Assembly: GCF_049243985.1 (NCBI RefSeq)
Contig: NC_135386.1
Location: forward strand, 16,956,202 to 17,020,201
Length of the DNA stretch: 64,000 nucleotides
Direction of reading: 5' to 3'
From: Paroedura picta
Taxonomy: Eukaryota; Chordata; Lepidosauria; Squamata; Gekkonidae
Within the stretch, counting starts at the first letter, position 1; each line of letters begins with the position of its first letter. This document shows, in pieces, positions 19,875-30,566 of this stretch. The notes beneath the pieces are model-generated. The model made no database searches and was not told the origin of the DNA. It saw nothing but the letters and a program-made list of their open reading frames with translations. The position numbers and the translations under genes are program-made.

Positions 19875-19880
19875 AATAAA
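19875..19880 (+). terminator. Poly(A) signal AATAAA after the CapZ-like gene
   Basis: AATAAA 112 bases after the stop. No long A tract or clear target-site duplication is left around the copy, which suggests an old insertion. Confidence 0.55.
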
Positions 19881-19899
19881 AACAAGGGGAAAGAGGGTC

Positions 19900-21620
19900 A
19901 TGATTGCGGCTGTATCACTTGGTCAAATGCCAAAAGCACTTCAGGTTCTTTCTCTTTATCCCCTTAAGGAAATTACTTGAAAGGTTACTTAAAATGTTTG
20001 CATGCCACCTCCCCACCCAAATAAGGTCCATTCAGGGGAGAGGGAAATGCGCTTCGTTCATGCTCAGAGTCATTTGTGTCCCAAATCCTTTCTGTTTCAA
20101 AAACACTCCAATCCGCACGTGGGTCACACCCATCTTTATTTGCAGACAGAAAACACAACTGACTCATCTCAGCTCTGTTTATCAGAAGCTAAAGAACAGG
20201 TTGCCGACAAGAAAGAAAATTTCCGGGTTTGCACATCCTGTCTCGATTCCCGTTGGCTTTGCTATTTTTTAAATTACCCTTTCATTTGATTTTGTTAGTC
20301 AAATGTCCACCAGCTCCAGTCACCCTCCCGGAGCCCAAAGAAGAAGGAAAGATTTGAAAAGTCAGCTTCTGCTGGAGGGGGTCACCTTGACCCCCTAGCC
20401 GCCCCCTCCTCCTGTCACGCAAGAATTCCCCAAGAAGTCTGCTCATGGAAGGCCAGCTAATGAAATCATTAATTCCACACACTCCCGGATCGTTACATGG
20501 AAAGGGGGTCTGGTGGCCATAGGTTCATTTGCACGGATGTCCCTCCTTCCTTTTGCAAACACACAATCCATCATGCCCCAGCTGGGAAGCCTCAAGGTTA
20601 CCGTAAACTCTCCGGAGTGGAAAGTTTGTTCAGTCAACAAAGCAATGATATAAGTTTTTGTCTGGCCTCAACTGCTGCAGGCATGTGGGCATTGCTGAAG
20701 GTTGCCAGTTAGATTCGAGTCCTGTAGTCAAACCCTTGAAAGCTTACACCCTGGAAATCTTGTTTCTCTCGGAGTTGCTACTGGGCTATTGCACACTGAC
20801 ATGGCTACCCTCTGAGATGCTTCTCCAGACTGCAGAGATCCGTTCCCCTGGAAAAATGGCTGCTATAGCAGGGTGGGACAATGTGGCATTGTACCCTCCC
20901 TGCAGAACCTCCCCATCCCAAATCTTGCCCTCCCCAGGATCCACTCCCAAACGTCCAGGCATTTCTGATTTACAGTTGGCAGCCCCTAGTTGTGCATTTT
21001 AGCAATTCCTCCCTCTAAAGAATCATCCAGGTGACAAGTGAGGCAGAGAGGGATGGTGTGGCCTACTGTTCTCCTTGACATGCTATTTTTCTGTATGCAG
21101 GGAAGGGAGACTTGGGTGTAAGCTATCCACACCTGCAACCTTTGCCTGGGTGTCGGCTGAGCTGGAACTGGCAGAGAAAGCCCTGTTTTTCCCCTGTGTC
21201 TTCTCCGTCCATGTGTGCTGGAGACATTCATTTCTGAGTGCAGCCAATATGGCGCCCAAGGGGAGAGACCTCAGCAAGGTAGATTGCCCTCAAGACCCCT
21301 CTCCACTGTCTTCAGTGGAGCTGACCTCTGTCATGTGTAGGCCTCCAGGTCAGATCTCCTCCCCAGTTTATGAGCAGGAAAAACCAATTCTTGCTTCTTT
21401 GACCCCTCTGCTGATGTCTCTCACTGCAGCTTTGATCTTCCAGGTGTCCCCTCCCCCCCCCCCCTGGACTGTTCTCACATAAAGGCGCAAACTACACAGG
21501 ATAATTTGGCATGCATTTAGGGTGGGGGTCACACTGGCAACTGGAAGGGGCCCGATCCAGCTCCAGACCAGCCACCTGCTTGTCCGTTGGTGGGAATCTG
21601 ACGGCAAAATAAAAACAGAA
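19900..21620. other. Intergenic between the CapZ-like gene and ST8SIA2
   Basis: The two genes converge here. 20815-20995 is a member of the unclassified repeat family (CAGAGATCCGTTCCCCTGG, TGGCATTGTACCCTCC). No gene is visible in the rest. Confidence 0.45.
20815..20995 (+). repeat. Unclassified interspersed repeat
   Basis: TCTCCAGACTGCAGAGATCC, AAAATGGCTGCTATAGCAGG, CATTGTACCCTCC and CCAGGATCCACTCCC follow the order of the family also seen at 39976 and 45895. Confidence 0.55.
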
Positions 21621-21624
21621 CGCT

Positions 21625-22614
21625 CAATGAAAGCTACCTGGTTTATTAAGAAACCAGTTGAACCACAATGAATCCAGTTGGTTGTCGAATGAAAAAAAAT
21701 TCGCTGTTTTTTACCTTTGAGGTTTGGTTCAGCTTCTGAGTGGTATCAGGAGAACCTTAGAAGCCAGAATCCACAACACCAACAGCTTTGGCTGGTAGCC
21801 TCCAGCTTCCTATCATCGTAAGGACATTCCCGGTCCTTCCTGCCCCATGAACACTTCTTAACAAGGGAAAAATCCAAAAGTCAAGCTACAGGGTCTGAAG
21901 TCCTTTAAACCTTTTTTCTTAAAAGTCAGTGTTTGCTTTAGGTCACGATGTTTCCTCTCATTGTATATATTGAAAGAAAGAAAAAACACAACGAACCCTT
22001 CGTATCGAATTTTCAGTTGCCTCTCCCGGCTGAAAAACTGGGAACCAGTTTCGGGAAGATTCGTCCCCGACCGTCTGGGGAATGTCTCAGTTGTTTGATT
22101 CGGACGCAAACTCCCCCAGAGAACAGTCCCCACCCGCTTTCTCATGGAGTCCGGTCCCTCTTTGCCCTTTCGCCAGATGGCAGAATCCACCCCCACCCCC
22201 AGGTCCCTCTCACTGCCACTAAGTGAGAACACAACACGAGCCGGAAGCCCGGCTTGCCGGCCAAACGGATCCTAGCTACCAATTCTAGACCACTCACAAC
22301 ACGGGCCTAACATTAACTCGTCACGCTAAAAGTACCCATACAGACCACATCGACTCCCCGAGCTTCGGGGGAAGGCCGCAGGAACCGAACTCTTCTCCTG
22401 CACCAAACCGCCTCCCCTCTCCCGGACCGCATCTCCCAGCAGCCCCCTGGCTCTCCCCTTTACGAACCCCAAAGACGTACAATGGTACCTCGTCTATAGA
22501 CGCGGGTCCCCCCTTCTGCGTGTCAAGGAAACCATTTCCGCCCATCGCTGCTCCTCCGGGGCTCCCCTCCCCAGACTTCCTGCCACGAAAAGCGAGCCCC
22601 TCGGGACCCCATAT
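21625..22614 (-). other. ST8SIA2: ST8SIA2 3' UTR (predicted)
   Basis: Starts at the stop codon and runs to the - strand AATAAA at 21642-21647. Free of recognisable SINE or MITE insertions, unlike the flanking intergenic DNA, which supports its being transcribed 3' UTR. End position inferred from the poly(A) signal. Confidence 0.55.
21642..21647 (-). terminator. ST8SIA2: Poly(A) signal AATAAA, ST8SIA2
   Basis: Reads AATAAA on the - strand, followed about 25-40 bases later by a T/GT-rich stretch (TTCTGTTTTTATTTTG). Confidence 0.55.
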
Positions 22615-22900
22615 CTACGTGGCCCCCTCGCACTCCCCCACCGTGAGTTTCAAGGCGCCCTGTTGGTGCAGGGCCTTCAGAGCTTTGAACTCCAAGGGCA
22701 TGGTGTGCGGGCTGGCTTGGGACGTGTAGCCGTATTTCAGACTGTCGTAGTAGTGGTACTTGACCGGGTTTTGGTCCTGGTCCCGGGGGAAAGGCCAGAA
22801 GCCGTACAGATGGATCCGGTTACAGAAGCGCGTCGCCAGGGTGTACATCAGCAGTCCGGTGGTCGGGCGTTTAATGTACACTTTGTTAGTCAGCCAATAC
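22615..22900 (-). CDS. ST8SIA2: ST8SIA2 exon 6 (sialyl motifs S, III and VS; C-terminus)
   Basis: Acceptor CCCCTCGCAG at 22901-22910. Encodes residues 283-377: [20 protein letters not shown] (start of sialyl motif S, residues 284-303), [22 protein letters not shown] and [10 protein letters not shown]. His348 is the motif VS histidine needed for catalysis in this family. The last part of the polysialyltransferase domain crosses the exon 5/6 junction. Ends ...GECEGAT and stops; human ends GQCDGAT. Near-identity to the mammalian protein over this exon makes the call secure. Confidence 0.97.
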
Positions 22901-23121
22901 CTGCGAGGGGACAGCAAACACAATATCAGGGGGAATACAGTCCTGTGGGCTCTGTGTCCTCCGCACAGCAGCGGTAGTCCTAGATATGTCTCCATGGTTG
23001 TCCGGGATTGCCAAAATGCTGGCCTCTTTCAGCATGTCCAGTGAAAAGGAGCTCGTTTCGAAAACCCCCTCTGCATGTGTGTTGGCAGCGCCATAGGGTT
23101 CTTGGTGGCAACCCCATAGGG

Positions 23122-23244
23122 CAGGGGTGGGCAAACTGTGGCCCTCCAGATGTCCATGGACTACAATTCCCATGAGCCCCTGCCAGGGGCTCATGGGAAT
23201 TGTAGTCCATGGACATCTGGAGGGCCACAGTTTGCCCACCCCTG
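23122..23244. mobile_element. hAT (Buster-type) hairpin MITE, copy 3 (ST8SIA2 intron 5)
   Basis: 123-bp palindrome, CAGGGGTGGGCAAACTGTGG termini, perfect 8-bp duplication CCATAGGG. Confidence 0.9.
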
Positions 23245-23283
23245 CCATAGGGTTTTCAGAGGTTGGTTGCCCTTGGCTGCCTT

Positions 23284-23392
23284 TGTGTAGCACCCTGGAC
23301 ATTCTCTATGGTCTCCCAGACTAACTATTAACCCAAGGCTGACCTGCTTAGCTTCCAAGGTCAGGTTAGCCTGGTCCCTGCAAGATACGGCA
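23284..23392 (-). repeat. 5S rRNA-derived SINE fragment, reverse
   Basis: GGTCTCCCAGACTAACTATT, AACCCAAGGCTGACCTGC and TTAGCTTCCAAGGTCAGGTT match the reverse complement of the 5S internal promoter with substitutions. Confidence 0.65.
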
Positions 23393-23394
23393 TC

Positions 23395-24525
23395 CATCTA
23401 ATGGGTAGGACCAAAATTATCGGAGATGATACTGAGCAGGCAGAGAGACTCTCGACCGGCAATTCAAGACATACATCGGATTCGAGCTGCTCTTGGAAAG
23501 AGGACATGAGCCGTCACAAGATTGCTCACTTCATGCGGGCGTCAATGGTGCCAGCGTCTTCCCTGCCTCTCACCCGGGCGCACTGCCGTCCTGCAAGCCA
23601 GCCGGGGAGCCGTAGCCGCATCTGATTCATTCCGCAAGCTGAAATGAGGTTGCATTGAGCGCAGGAGAGATGCCGCGTTAGCAGCACACCTAGAGTGCGC
23701 GAGGCACGGTTTTTTAATTAGGAGGCGGGTTTTCCGGCGAGAAAAGCCGTAATTATGGCTTCCCCCCCTCCACCGCCCAATTGGAGACACCGACTGGCAT
23801 CACTGTTAAGGGGACGATTTGTATGGGCTCAGGCAGGCGTGAAGAGCAAACAGACAAGCGTGGTATTCGGGGCTCTCTGCAGAGAGTCAGAATTGTGGCC
23901 CAGGCCTTCTTCCGAAGCCCACGAAATCGCACTCGGGAAAAGGAAATTTCAGGCAGTGATATAACCAAGAGCTTGCTGGAGCTTTTGTACAAAGCAGGAG
24001 AACACAATGAACAGGTGGGAACTATCCTGATACTATATGGACTATGCCTCCCCTCCCCAGAGAGCACAGAGGCAGAGCAATCAAAATCTGCTCAGGGTCC
24101 TCGTCTCCAAAGAAGTAAAACTGGCTTTTTTGGCGCTAGCCCCGGCTGGGTTGAGCCCTCTATCAAATTAAATTGAGGTCTGATGGGATCTTCAGCCTGT
24201 AAGATGGACTGTTCTGCCAGGCCTATGGCTGAGGCCCAGAAAGGACATCCAGGAGATACCAACCTCTCCACCCTGAACATCCACCTGCTAACTAATCTCT
24301 CCAAGAGCTGACCAGCCCTCTCAGCAAGGTTTTAACCTATAATAGGAGGCGGCTTTGGAAATGTGTTTAAGTCCTAAATTTAACTTATAATTTAATTAAT
24401 CTGCCAGGGGGCTGGTGTTTCTAGCAACAATTTCCCTTTTTCCAGTTTCGGGCTAGCAAAACCCACAGTTTGGGCAGTAAATCTGACTCCACTACAGCTT
24501 GGTCTGGTGCACAGAGGCCAGGCCT
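23395..24525. other. ST8SIA2 intron 5, low-repeat stretch
   Basis: No exon is visible. 23580-23770 is free of repeats and has GTTTTTTAATTAGGAGG and GCCGTAATTATGG; it might be a conserved intronic element. Confidence 0.3.
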
Positions 24526-24529
24526 CTCC

Positions 24530-24985
24530 TGTAGGGTTGCCAGCTCTGGGGTGGAAAAACCTGAGGCTTTGGGGGAGGGCCAGTTTGGTATAGTGGTTAG
24601 GAGTGCGGACTTCTAATCTGGCATGCCGGGTTCGACTCTGTGCTCCCCCACATGCAGCCAGCTGGGTGACCTTGGGCTCGCCACGGCACTGATAAAATTG
24701 TTGTGACCAAGCAGTGATATCAGGGCTCTCTCAGCCTCACCCACCCCACAGGGTGTCTGTTGTGGGGAGAGGAATGGGAAGGCGACTGTAAGCCACTTTG
24801 AGCCTCCTTTGGGTAGGGAAAAGCGGCATATAAGAACCAACTCTTCTTCTAATTCTTCTGGGGCCTACAGAGGGAAGGTCTGGAGTTCAATATCATACAG
24901 CCCCTCTTCTGAGCAGCCATTTTCTCCAGGGGAACGGACCTCAGTTGTCTGGGAATGAGCTGGAGGTTGGCATCCTTACCCTCCT
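24530..24985 (+). repeat. Unclassified repeat split by a CTT-tail SINE
   Basis: GTAGGGTTGCCAGCTCTGGG lies left of the SINE. GCAGCCATTTTCTCCAGGGG and GCTGGAGGTTGGCATCC lie right of it. Together they form one copy of the family seen at 37660. Confidence 0.5.
24577..24860 (+). repeat. tRNA-derived SINE, CTT-tail family, full length
   Basis: GGCCAGTTTGGTATAGTGGT (A box), GCCGGGTTCGACTCTGTGC (B box), GCAGCCAGCTGGGTGACCTT, GATATCAGGGCTCTCTCAGC and AAGCGGCATATAAGAACCAA, then CTCTTCTTC. Confidence 0.85.
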
Positions 24986-25545
24986 GCCCAACGCAGCTGC
25001 CTGAGCAGTGGAAGGTCTCCTGGACCTTTCTACCTCGAATGCTGTCCTGTCCTGTCCTTTCCTGGTTTCAGATTCCTCAGGCTGAAGGCATCTCAGCACC
25101 TTGGTCGCAAAAGAGCAGCATTCCTCTCTCATCAATGAACCATCCGTGCTAATTCCTGACTGTCCCCTCTGGGAGAAGAGCGAGGCGCAGCGTGAGCCAT
25201 CTGGCTGGTCAGCCTGCAGGCTTTCTCGGCCGGAAAAGCTGGAGCCTCTCTGCGGCTCGGAGCGATAATTGAAACCACGCTGCGCGCCACCAGCTGCTGA
25301 CTTTCTCCATCTCCTCGCTCCCGTTTCGCAACCCTGGACTTCCAAACAGAAGGGACCCTCTGCTAATTCCGTGTGAGCATCACCTGCCCACCTGGAACCC
25401 CCTCCCTTTGGTTGAGCAAATCAGCCCCATAGCAAAAAAACAAACAAACCCAAAACAAAACAAAAAACCCTTCCACTCTGTAGGGCTACAAAAGACTATT
25501 TATTCTGAGCGTTTGCCCTCCTTAGCTGGTTCTGGAGACCCCAAA
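24986..25545. other. ST8SIA2 intron 5, low-repeat stretch
   Basis: No exon. An A-rich run (CAAACAAACC...AAAACAAAAC) lies at 25430-25470. Confidence 0.35.
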
Positions 25546-25547
25546 AG

Positions 25548-25680
25548 CAAAGTTTGGATACACACTTTTCTTGGATGCTTTAGGATGCTTAGGGCTAATC
25601 CTGCGTTGAGCAGGGGGTTGGACTAGATGGCCTGTAGGGCCCCTTCCAACTCTTTGATTCTATGATTCTATGAAAATTGG
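25548..25680 (+). mobile_element. CR1 LINE 3' terminus
   Basis: AGTTTGGATACACACTTTTC, TTGAGCAGGGGGTTGGACTA, GATGGCCTGTAGGGCCCCTT and a TTCTATGATTCTATGA tail typical of CR1. Confidence 0.85.
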
Positions 25681-25684
25681 ATGG

Positions 25685-26340
25685 AGGTAACCCATCTTGT
25701 GCTGCTGCTCACTTTGCAGCCTGGTATAGCCCCCCAGTCAGGTGTGATAGGCAGAAATCCAAAAGAGGAACTATCCTGGGAGAAGGGTTCACCCTTGAAT
25801 TGTATACCTGCAACTCTGAAAAGGATAGAAGTACCGCCGCGAGCCAGCCTTGGGAGAGGCAGTCATAGAGATCCAGTTATGGATAAATTATAAATGGATA
25901 GATAAATAAATAAAGTACGCCTAGTACAGAAAGACCTAGTCCATCTGCATTGTCATTCCTACCCTTTGGGAAAGCATTGGCTCCAGAATGTTTCTAAAGC
26001 TTCCGGAGTGGCAAAAATACCGTACAGCGAAATAAAAAAGTAGCTCATTATGGGAGACATTCAATCCAACAAACCACAACAGAAGGGAGAAGAACCCAGC
26101 CTTAAAGAGTAACAAAGCTGAGCAGCCAAACATTGGGTGAAATAATTTTTTTAAACAGAAACTGATTAAATGAAAATGTATTTAATACAAGCTGCACTGA
26201 AACTGTTCATGAAAAAACAACATTGGCCCATTCTGAGCATGAAGTAGGGAACATTTGAACTGGAATGTCTTGAATCTATTCAACACGATGCATTTGGATA
26301 TTTCTTCCTTATAGGCCTTGAACCCACACAACAAGGCCAA
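25685..26340. other. ST8SIA2 intron 5, unclassified stretch
   Basis: AT-rich, short GATAGATAAATAAATAAA run near 25900; no exon or known repeat recognised. Confidence 0.35.
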
Positions 26341-26342
26341 AA

Positions 26343-27030
26343 ATTCAATTTATCTAGGCTGATAACCTGTCTCAGTGTGGATTGGCTGGGGTTTGTGATT
26401 TCACTTCCTGTCTCAATGTTGATTGGCTGGGGTTTGTGATTTCACTTCCTGTCTCAATGTTGATTGGCTGATATCTCTACCTGACAGTGTTGATTGGCTG
26501 GGGTTTGTGTTCTAACTTCCTGACTGTGTGTGATTGGCTTGGGCTAGTGATTTCACTTCCTGACTCTGTGTTGATTGGCTGGGGTTTGTGGTCTCACTTC
26601 CTGTCTCAATGTTGATTGGCTGATATCACTTCCTGACTGTGTGTGATTGGGTGGGCTTTGTGTTCTAACTTCCTGACTGTGTGTGATTGGCAGGGGTTTG
26701 TGATCTCACTTCCTGTCACAAAGTTTATTGGCTGGGGCTTGTGATCTCACTTCCTGACTCAGTGTTGATTGGCTGGGATTTGTGATCTCACTTCCTGACT
26801 CTGTGTTGATTGGCTGACCTCACTTCCTGACTCTGGGCTGATTGGATGGATCTTGTGATCTTACTTCCTGACTCTGTGTGATTGGCTGGGGTTTGTGATC
26901 TCTCTTCCTGTCTCTGTGTTGATTGGCTGTGGCTTGGATCTCACTTCCTGACTCAGTGTTGATTGGCTGATATCACTTCCTGACCATGTGTGATTGGCTG
27001 GGGTTTGTGATCTCACTTCCTCACTCAGGC
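26343..27030 (+). repeat. Minisatellite B: same CCAAT/ETS unit as array A
   Basis: About 17 units of the unit described at 3876, with the same left border TTCAATTTATCTAGGCTGAT and first unit GTGTGGATTGGCTGGGG. The right borders of the two arrays differ. Lies in ST8SIA2 intron 5. Confidence 0.9.
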
Positions 27031-27214
27031 ATCACATAGCACAAAGATGCTATCAGCAGATGGCGGAGCCAACACTCCTGAGACAGCACTTCCTCCTTCT
27101 TCCAATTATTAGTGCTACTGCCTCTGGCAAGCAAGAGTTTATTTTATAGCATGAAGGCCCAACCTGCAGTGGGCAGACCTAACAGCTCCTGAGATGGCAC
27201 CCCTTCTCTCTTAG

Positions 27215-27351
27215 AGCTCTGCCAGTCCCAACAACCTCCCAGTGCCTCTTGTGGGGAATGGCAGGGAAGGATGTTCATAAGCCACTTTGGAACTTCTTTG
27301 GTTAGTGAAAAGCAGGGGACAAAAACCTCCAGCTCTTCTTCTTCTTCTCCT
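27215..27351 (+). repeat. tRNA-derived SINE, CTT-tail family, 3' part
   Basis: CTCTTGTGGGGAATGGCAGG, AAGCCACTTTGGAACTTC and GTTAGTGAAAAGCAGGGGAC, then CTCTTCTTCTTCTTC. Confidence 0.65.
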
Positions 27352-27533
27352 ATGAGGCTTCTCTTAACCTCCTAAGCACACACCATCAAGCAAGGCCGTT
27401 TCAATAGTTCTTTCTTACCAGGGCCATCCCAGCAGAGCGTGCATAAATGCATCAGCCTTTCAGTTTTTCTTTCCCCTTTCCTTTGGGTACCCCATGAGGT
27501 TCTATCCAGACGCAGTTGACCAGAATGACTCAC

Positions 27534-27827
27534 CCGCGTACAGCGTGCAGGAGGCGCAGAGAGGGGTAGGCGGTACGGACGTTGATGTGATGCCTGAGGA
27601 TCAGCTCGTTGACCCACTCCACTCGCTCCTTGCCCCCTTTGGCCATGAAGGCCGGGATCCAAAGGATGCTTCCATTGAGGCTGTGCAGCCGCTGCAGTAG
27701 CTTCTCCCGCCAGGTGTCATTCACCAGGTCCTCGAAGGCCCGTTGGATGACTGAAGGGTTCATGGTCACCAGGTCTGTCTTCATCCCGACATCCTGGGTG
27801 TACTCCTGCACCGGAGCAAGGTTGCAC
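27534..27827 (-). CDS. ST8SIA2: ST8SIA2 exon 5 (end of sialyl motif L, most of the polysialyltransferase domain)
   Basis: Acceptor TTTCCCCTTCCAG, donor GTGAGT. Encodes [60 protein letters not shown], then [13 protein letters not shown] and [17 protein letters not shown]. The first part completes sialyl motif L (donor binding). The basic [15 protein letters not shown] region is the polysialyltransferase domain, where acceptor and growing chain bind. Sequons NDT and NGS are present. 294 bp, phase 2 at both ends. Confidence 0.97.
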
Positions 27828-27959
27828 CTGGAAGGGGAAAGGACAGGTCATGCTGGGGTTATGTCAACATGTCACATTCAAAAATGATGTTTTTATGGGT
27901 AGGTGTGTCCAGACGGTGGGGACCAACCTCCCAGACCAGTAGCCTTGGCAACCCTAAAG

Positions 27960-28062
27960 GGCCAACATCATGACCATGATGACATCACTTCTGGGGGGTA
28001 AGGATAAGACTTCCTGGCAATTCCTAGAGCTACCCTACATCCTGGAAGTGACATCATGGTGT
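27960..28062. repeat. Hairpin element (GCTCTAGGAATC family), second copy
   Basis: GATGACATCACTTCTGGGG on the left and CAATTCCTAGAGCTACC / GGAAGTGACATCATGG on the right, like the element at 18598. Confidence 0.5.
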
Positions 28063-28120
28063 CTCGTGACACCAGTGACACACCAGTGACACCAGTGACA
28101 CACTCGTGACACCAGTGAGC
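28062..28120 (+). repeat. Short tandem repeat, GTGACACCA units
   Basis: Imperfect tandem copies of GTGACACCAGTGACAC, about 55 bases. Confidence 0.8.
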
Positions 28121-28264
28121 TAAAAAATAATTCCGCACTGCCATTTGGTGCAGCAGCCAGCAGTAGACGCTCTGGGTGAGGAATCTCCCACCCCAGCTGA
28201 GAGCTTGGCAGGCCTACTTGTGAGCACCACATGGGACCACAGGGTAAAGAACCGGAAACAAACA

Positions 28265-28795
28265 AGCAAACAAACCATTATTGGGATTAACGGCTCTGGT
28301 GTTTTATAATAATTGCAATTACATTAGATATGATCCCTACGCAGGAATTAGACAAATGAGAAGGCTACCGCAACAGACCATGTGATCCTGTAACATAAAT
28401 TTAAGAAAGTCCTCGCCTTAAGATTCTGTAGGACAGATTATAGAAGGAGCTGGGAATAAGCAGACAAACATTCTAGCTTAATGATCCCATGGACAAGGAG
28501 ACTGATAAATTGTAGACGAGCCGACAACTGTAGAAGAGCAGACGATGAGCAACTAGACGCAAGTTTCGTAGTTGATCTTCCTCAGACGTGATTCTTATTA
28601 GATCTTCCTCCGGAGTTACCATTCTAGAATCAGCCAGGATCATTGCAACTTAAAAACACACACGCCACATCTCTGAATTATTGTTGTGATAGCTTTATCG
28701 TTTGTCTAATTCATGTGAATGGACCGTATATAACGTCATTGCAATTATTATAAAACACAGGAGCCATTATTAATCATAGTGTCTGTTTGCTTTGA
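28265..28795. mobile_element. Non-autonomous DNA transposon with long terminal inverted repeats
   Basis: Left arm GTGTTTTATAATAATTGCAA (28311-28330), flanked by GGCTCTG outside and GAATTAGACAAATGA inside, is mirrored near the right end by TTGCAATTATTATAAAACAC, with TTTGTCTAATTC inside and GGAGCCATTATTAATC outside. Arms are about 85-95 bases and the whole about 530 bp. The middle has no coding frame. No clear target duplication; family not recognised. Lies in ST8SIA2 intron 4. Confidence 0.7.
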
Positions 28796-28799
28796 CCTG

Positions 28800-29150
28800 T
28801 GAGAACAGCAGGCACAATCGGAGACACATCGGTGCCTAACAAAGAATGATTTGCAAGCTCCAAGAGGAAACTTTGACTTGTACCATGTTATTTCATTTTG
28901 AGACACTTTTAACCCTGCCTTCCCTCCTCCTAAGAGCCCAATGGATCAAGATACAAACAACTTAAAAAAATAATCAACGCCGCTAAAATACCAACAATGC
29001 TGCCAGCATACATCCCTCACACAAAGAATCTCCAAAATGCTCATCTTTCAGCTTGCCTTTGAGGCCTCCTGCATCCCTCAGGTGAAAAGTCAGCAGCTGG
29101 CAATTGTCAGGAGGACCTGAAACTCTGACCTCTGTCTCCTTCCAGCCCAA
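28800..29150. other. ST8SIA2 intron 4, unclassified
   Basis: No exon or repeat recognised. Confidence 0.35.
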
Positions 29151-29232
29151 TCCTGCCAAAGCTCAGAAGCTAAGCACAGCAAACCCTAACTAGGATTTGG
29201 ATTGGAGATCTTCAAGGATTCAGATGGTATTT
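29150..29232 (+). repeat. 5S rRNA-derived SINE fragment
   Basis: AAAGCTCAGAAGCTAAGCAC, CCCTAACTAGGATTTGGATT and GGAGATCTTCAAGG follow the order of 5S rRNA boxes (GAAGCTAAGCAGGG...TTGGATGGGAGACC), degenerate. Confidence 0.55.
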
Positions 29233-29359
29233 CCTCAGAGGAACACGAAGGGTCATGGCACAGAGGCACGTAATGGCCAACCATCTCCGAAACGTCCCTT
29301 GCCTAGCTGCCAGACAATCTCCTGGCTACCCGTCACATGCCGTACGATAAATAAATAAC

Positions 29360-29617
29360 CTTATCACAAAGTTATGCGCATCGATTTCCTCCCCGCAGGC
29401 GCTGTTCAGGAGAATGCCCGAGTTGCCCACGATCGCGCAGGTCCGGAAGTGCTTGCCCTTCAGCGGCGAGGTCCTGGGTAGGAGCGCATAGAGGTTTTGG
29501 GAAACATTCATGGTGCTGTCCCTGTCGAAGACGTAGTGGATGATGTCTCCAGGCTTCAGAGTCCCTTTCAGCACCGAAATGTCTTTCTCGGCATCCAGAA
29601 ACTTCAAGATGTGTTTT
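29360..29617 (-). CDS. ST8SIA2: ST8SIA2 exon 4 (polybasic region, start of sialyl motif L)
   Basis: Acceptor TTCCTCTTCAG. Encodes [60 protein letters not shown] and [20 protein letters not shown], then HNFVIR. Cys159 starts sialyl motif L (residues 159 onward), and NVS is a conserved sequon. The donor, ATAAG-GTTATTT at 29358-29359, departs from the usual GTRAGT, but the joined frame with exon 5 (VIR-CNLAP) is exact. 258 bp. Confidence 0.97.
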
Positions 29618-29917
29618 CTGAAGAGGAAGGACATAGATACAAGTCCTGGTTGATGTGGCCCTCTGACTCCTTGGGGGTCAATGTGCGCTACTGCAAAATG
29701 GGCCCAATATGGTGACCCAGCTCTGAAGCACAGGTTAATTCTGAACCCCAGGTAGCTCTGTGTTTCTTTGAGACAGGGGCCAGACCAAGATATTTCTTCT
29801 CCTACAGCTAGGTCCACCAGCAAGGCCAGAACTCCAGAAGCCCCCCCACTGCTGCCTCCCAAGCACCAAGACAACAGAGCACCGCTGCACCAGACAGACA
29901 CGGTTTTCCCTCTATAC

Positions 29918-30040
29918 CAGGGGTAGTCAACCTGTGGTCCTCCAGCTGTTCATGGACTACAATGGACTACAAATGCTGGCAGGGGCTCATGGTAATTGTA
30001 GTCCATGAACAGCTGAGGGACCACAGGTTGACTACCCCTG
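29918..30040. mobile_element. hAT (Buster-type) hairpin MITE, copy 4
   Basis: CAGGGGTAGTCAACCTGTGG arms, flanks CTCTATAC and CCCTATAC (7 of 8 match). Lies in ST8SIA2 intron 3. Confidence 0.85.
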
Positions 30041-30084
30041 CCCTATACCATGTGGCTAACAGCCACTCATGGACCTCTGCTCCA

Positions 30085-30300
30085 TATGAGAGCATAAGAG
30101 AAGCCATGTTGGATTGGGTCAATGGCCCATCTGGTCCAGCACTCTAGGTCACACAGTGGCCAAGCCCCAGGAGGTCCACCAGTGGGGCCAGAACTGCAGA
30201 AACCCTCCCATTGCTGCCCTCCAAGGAGAGATGAACAACGTCATGAGCCGCTTTGGACCCCAACTGGGGAGAAAAACAGGATATAAATAAAAGCATAAGA
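30085..30300 (+). repeat. Retroelement 3' fragments (CATAAGAGAAGCCATGTTGG type) and SINE tail
   Basis: AGCATAAGAGAAGCCATGTT, GGCCCATCTGGTCCAGCACT and GTCACACAGTGGCCAAGCC match a dispersed family I know from reptile genomes. A related piece lies at about 29805-29895. Ends with AGCCGCTTTGGACCCCAACT and AGGATATAAATAAAAGC, a SINE 3' end. Confidence 0.5.
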
Positions 30301-30566
30301 CTATTTAATAGTAAGTTCTGAAAACTTGCCCGGTACCCATTGCAACCTTCCCAGGTCCCTCCTGGACCTCTTCCCCTTCTTTATTTGTTTGCTTCCTATT
30401 TATTCAAGGGCATACTGGAGCTCGGAATTCGCTTCTGAACCATCCTTTACTGATCTCAATCCAGGCTTGGCGAGGGGGGCCAGGGGCTTATTGCTTCCTG
30501 GACTATTTTCAGAGGATGCAGAAAGAGACAATCTGCCGGCTTCTCCTGAGTTAATTGGCCCAGTAC

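Noticed and set aside
24577-24660. tRNA gene-like A and B boxes
   Set aside because: Heads of dispersed SINEs; no intact cloverleaf or acceptor stem, and the same text recurs with SINE bodies across the window.
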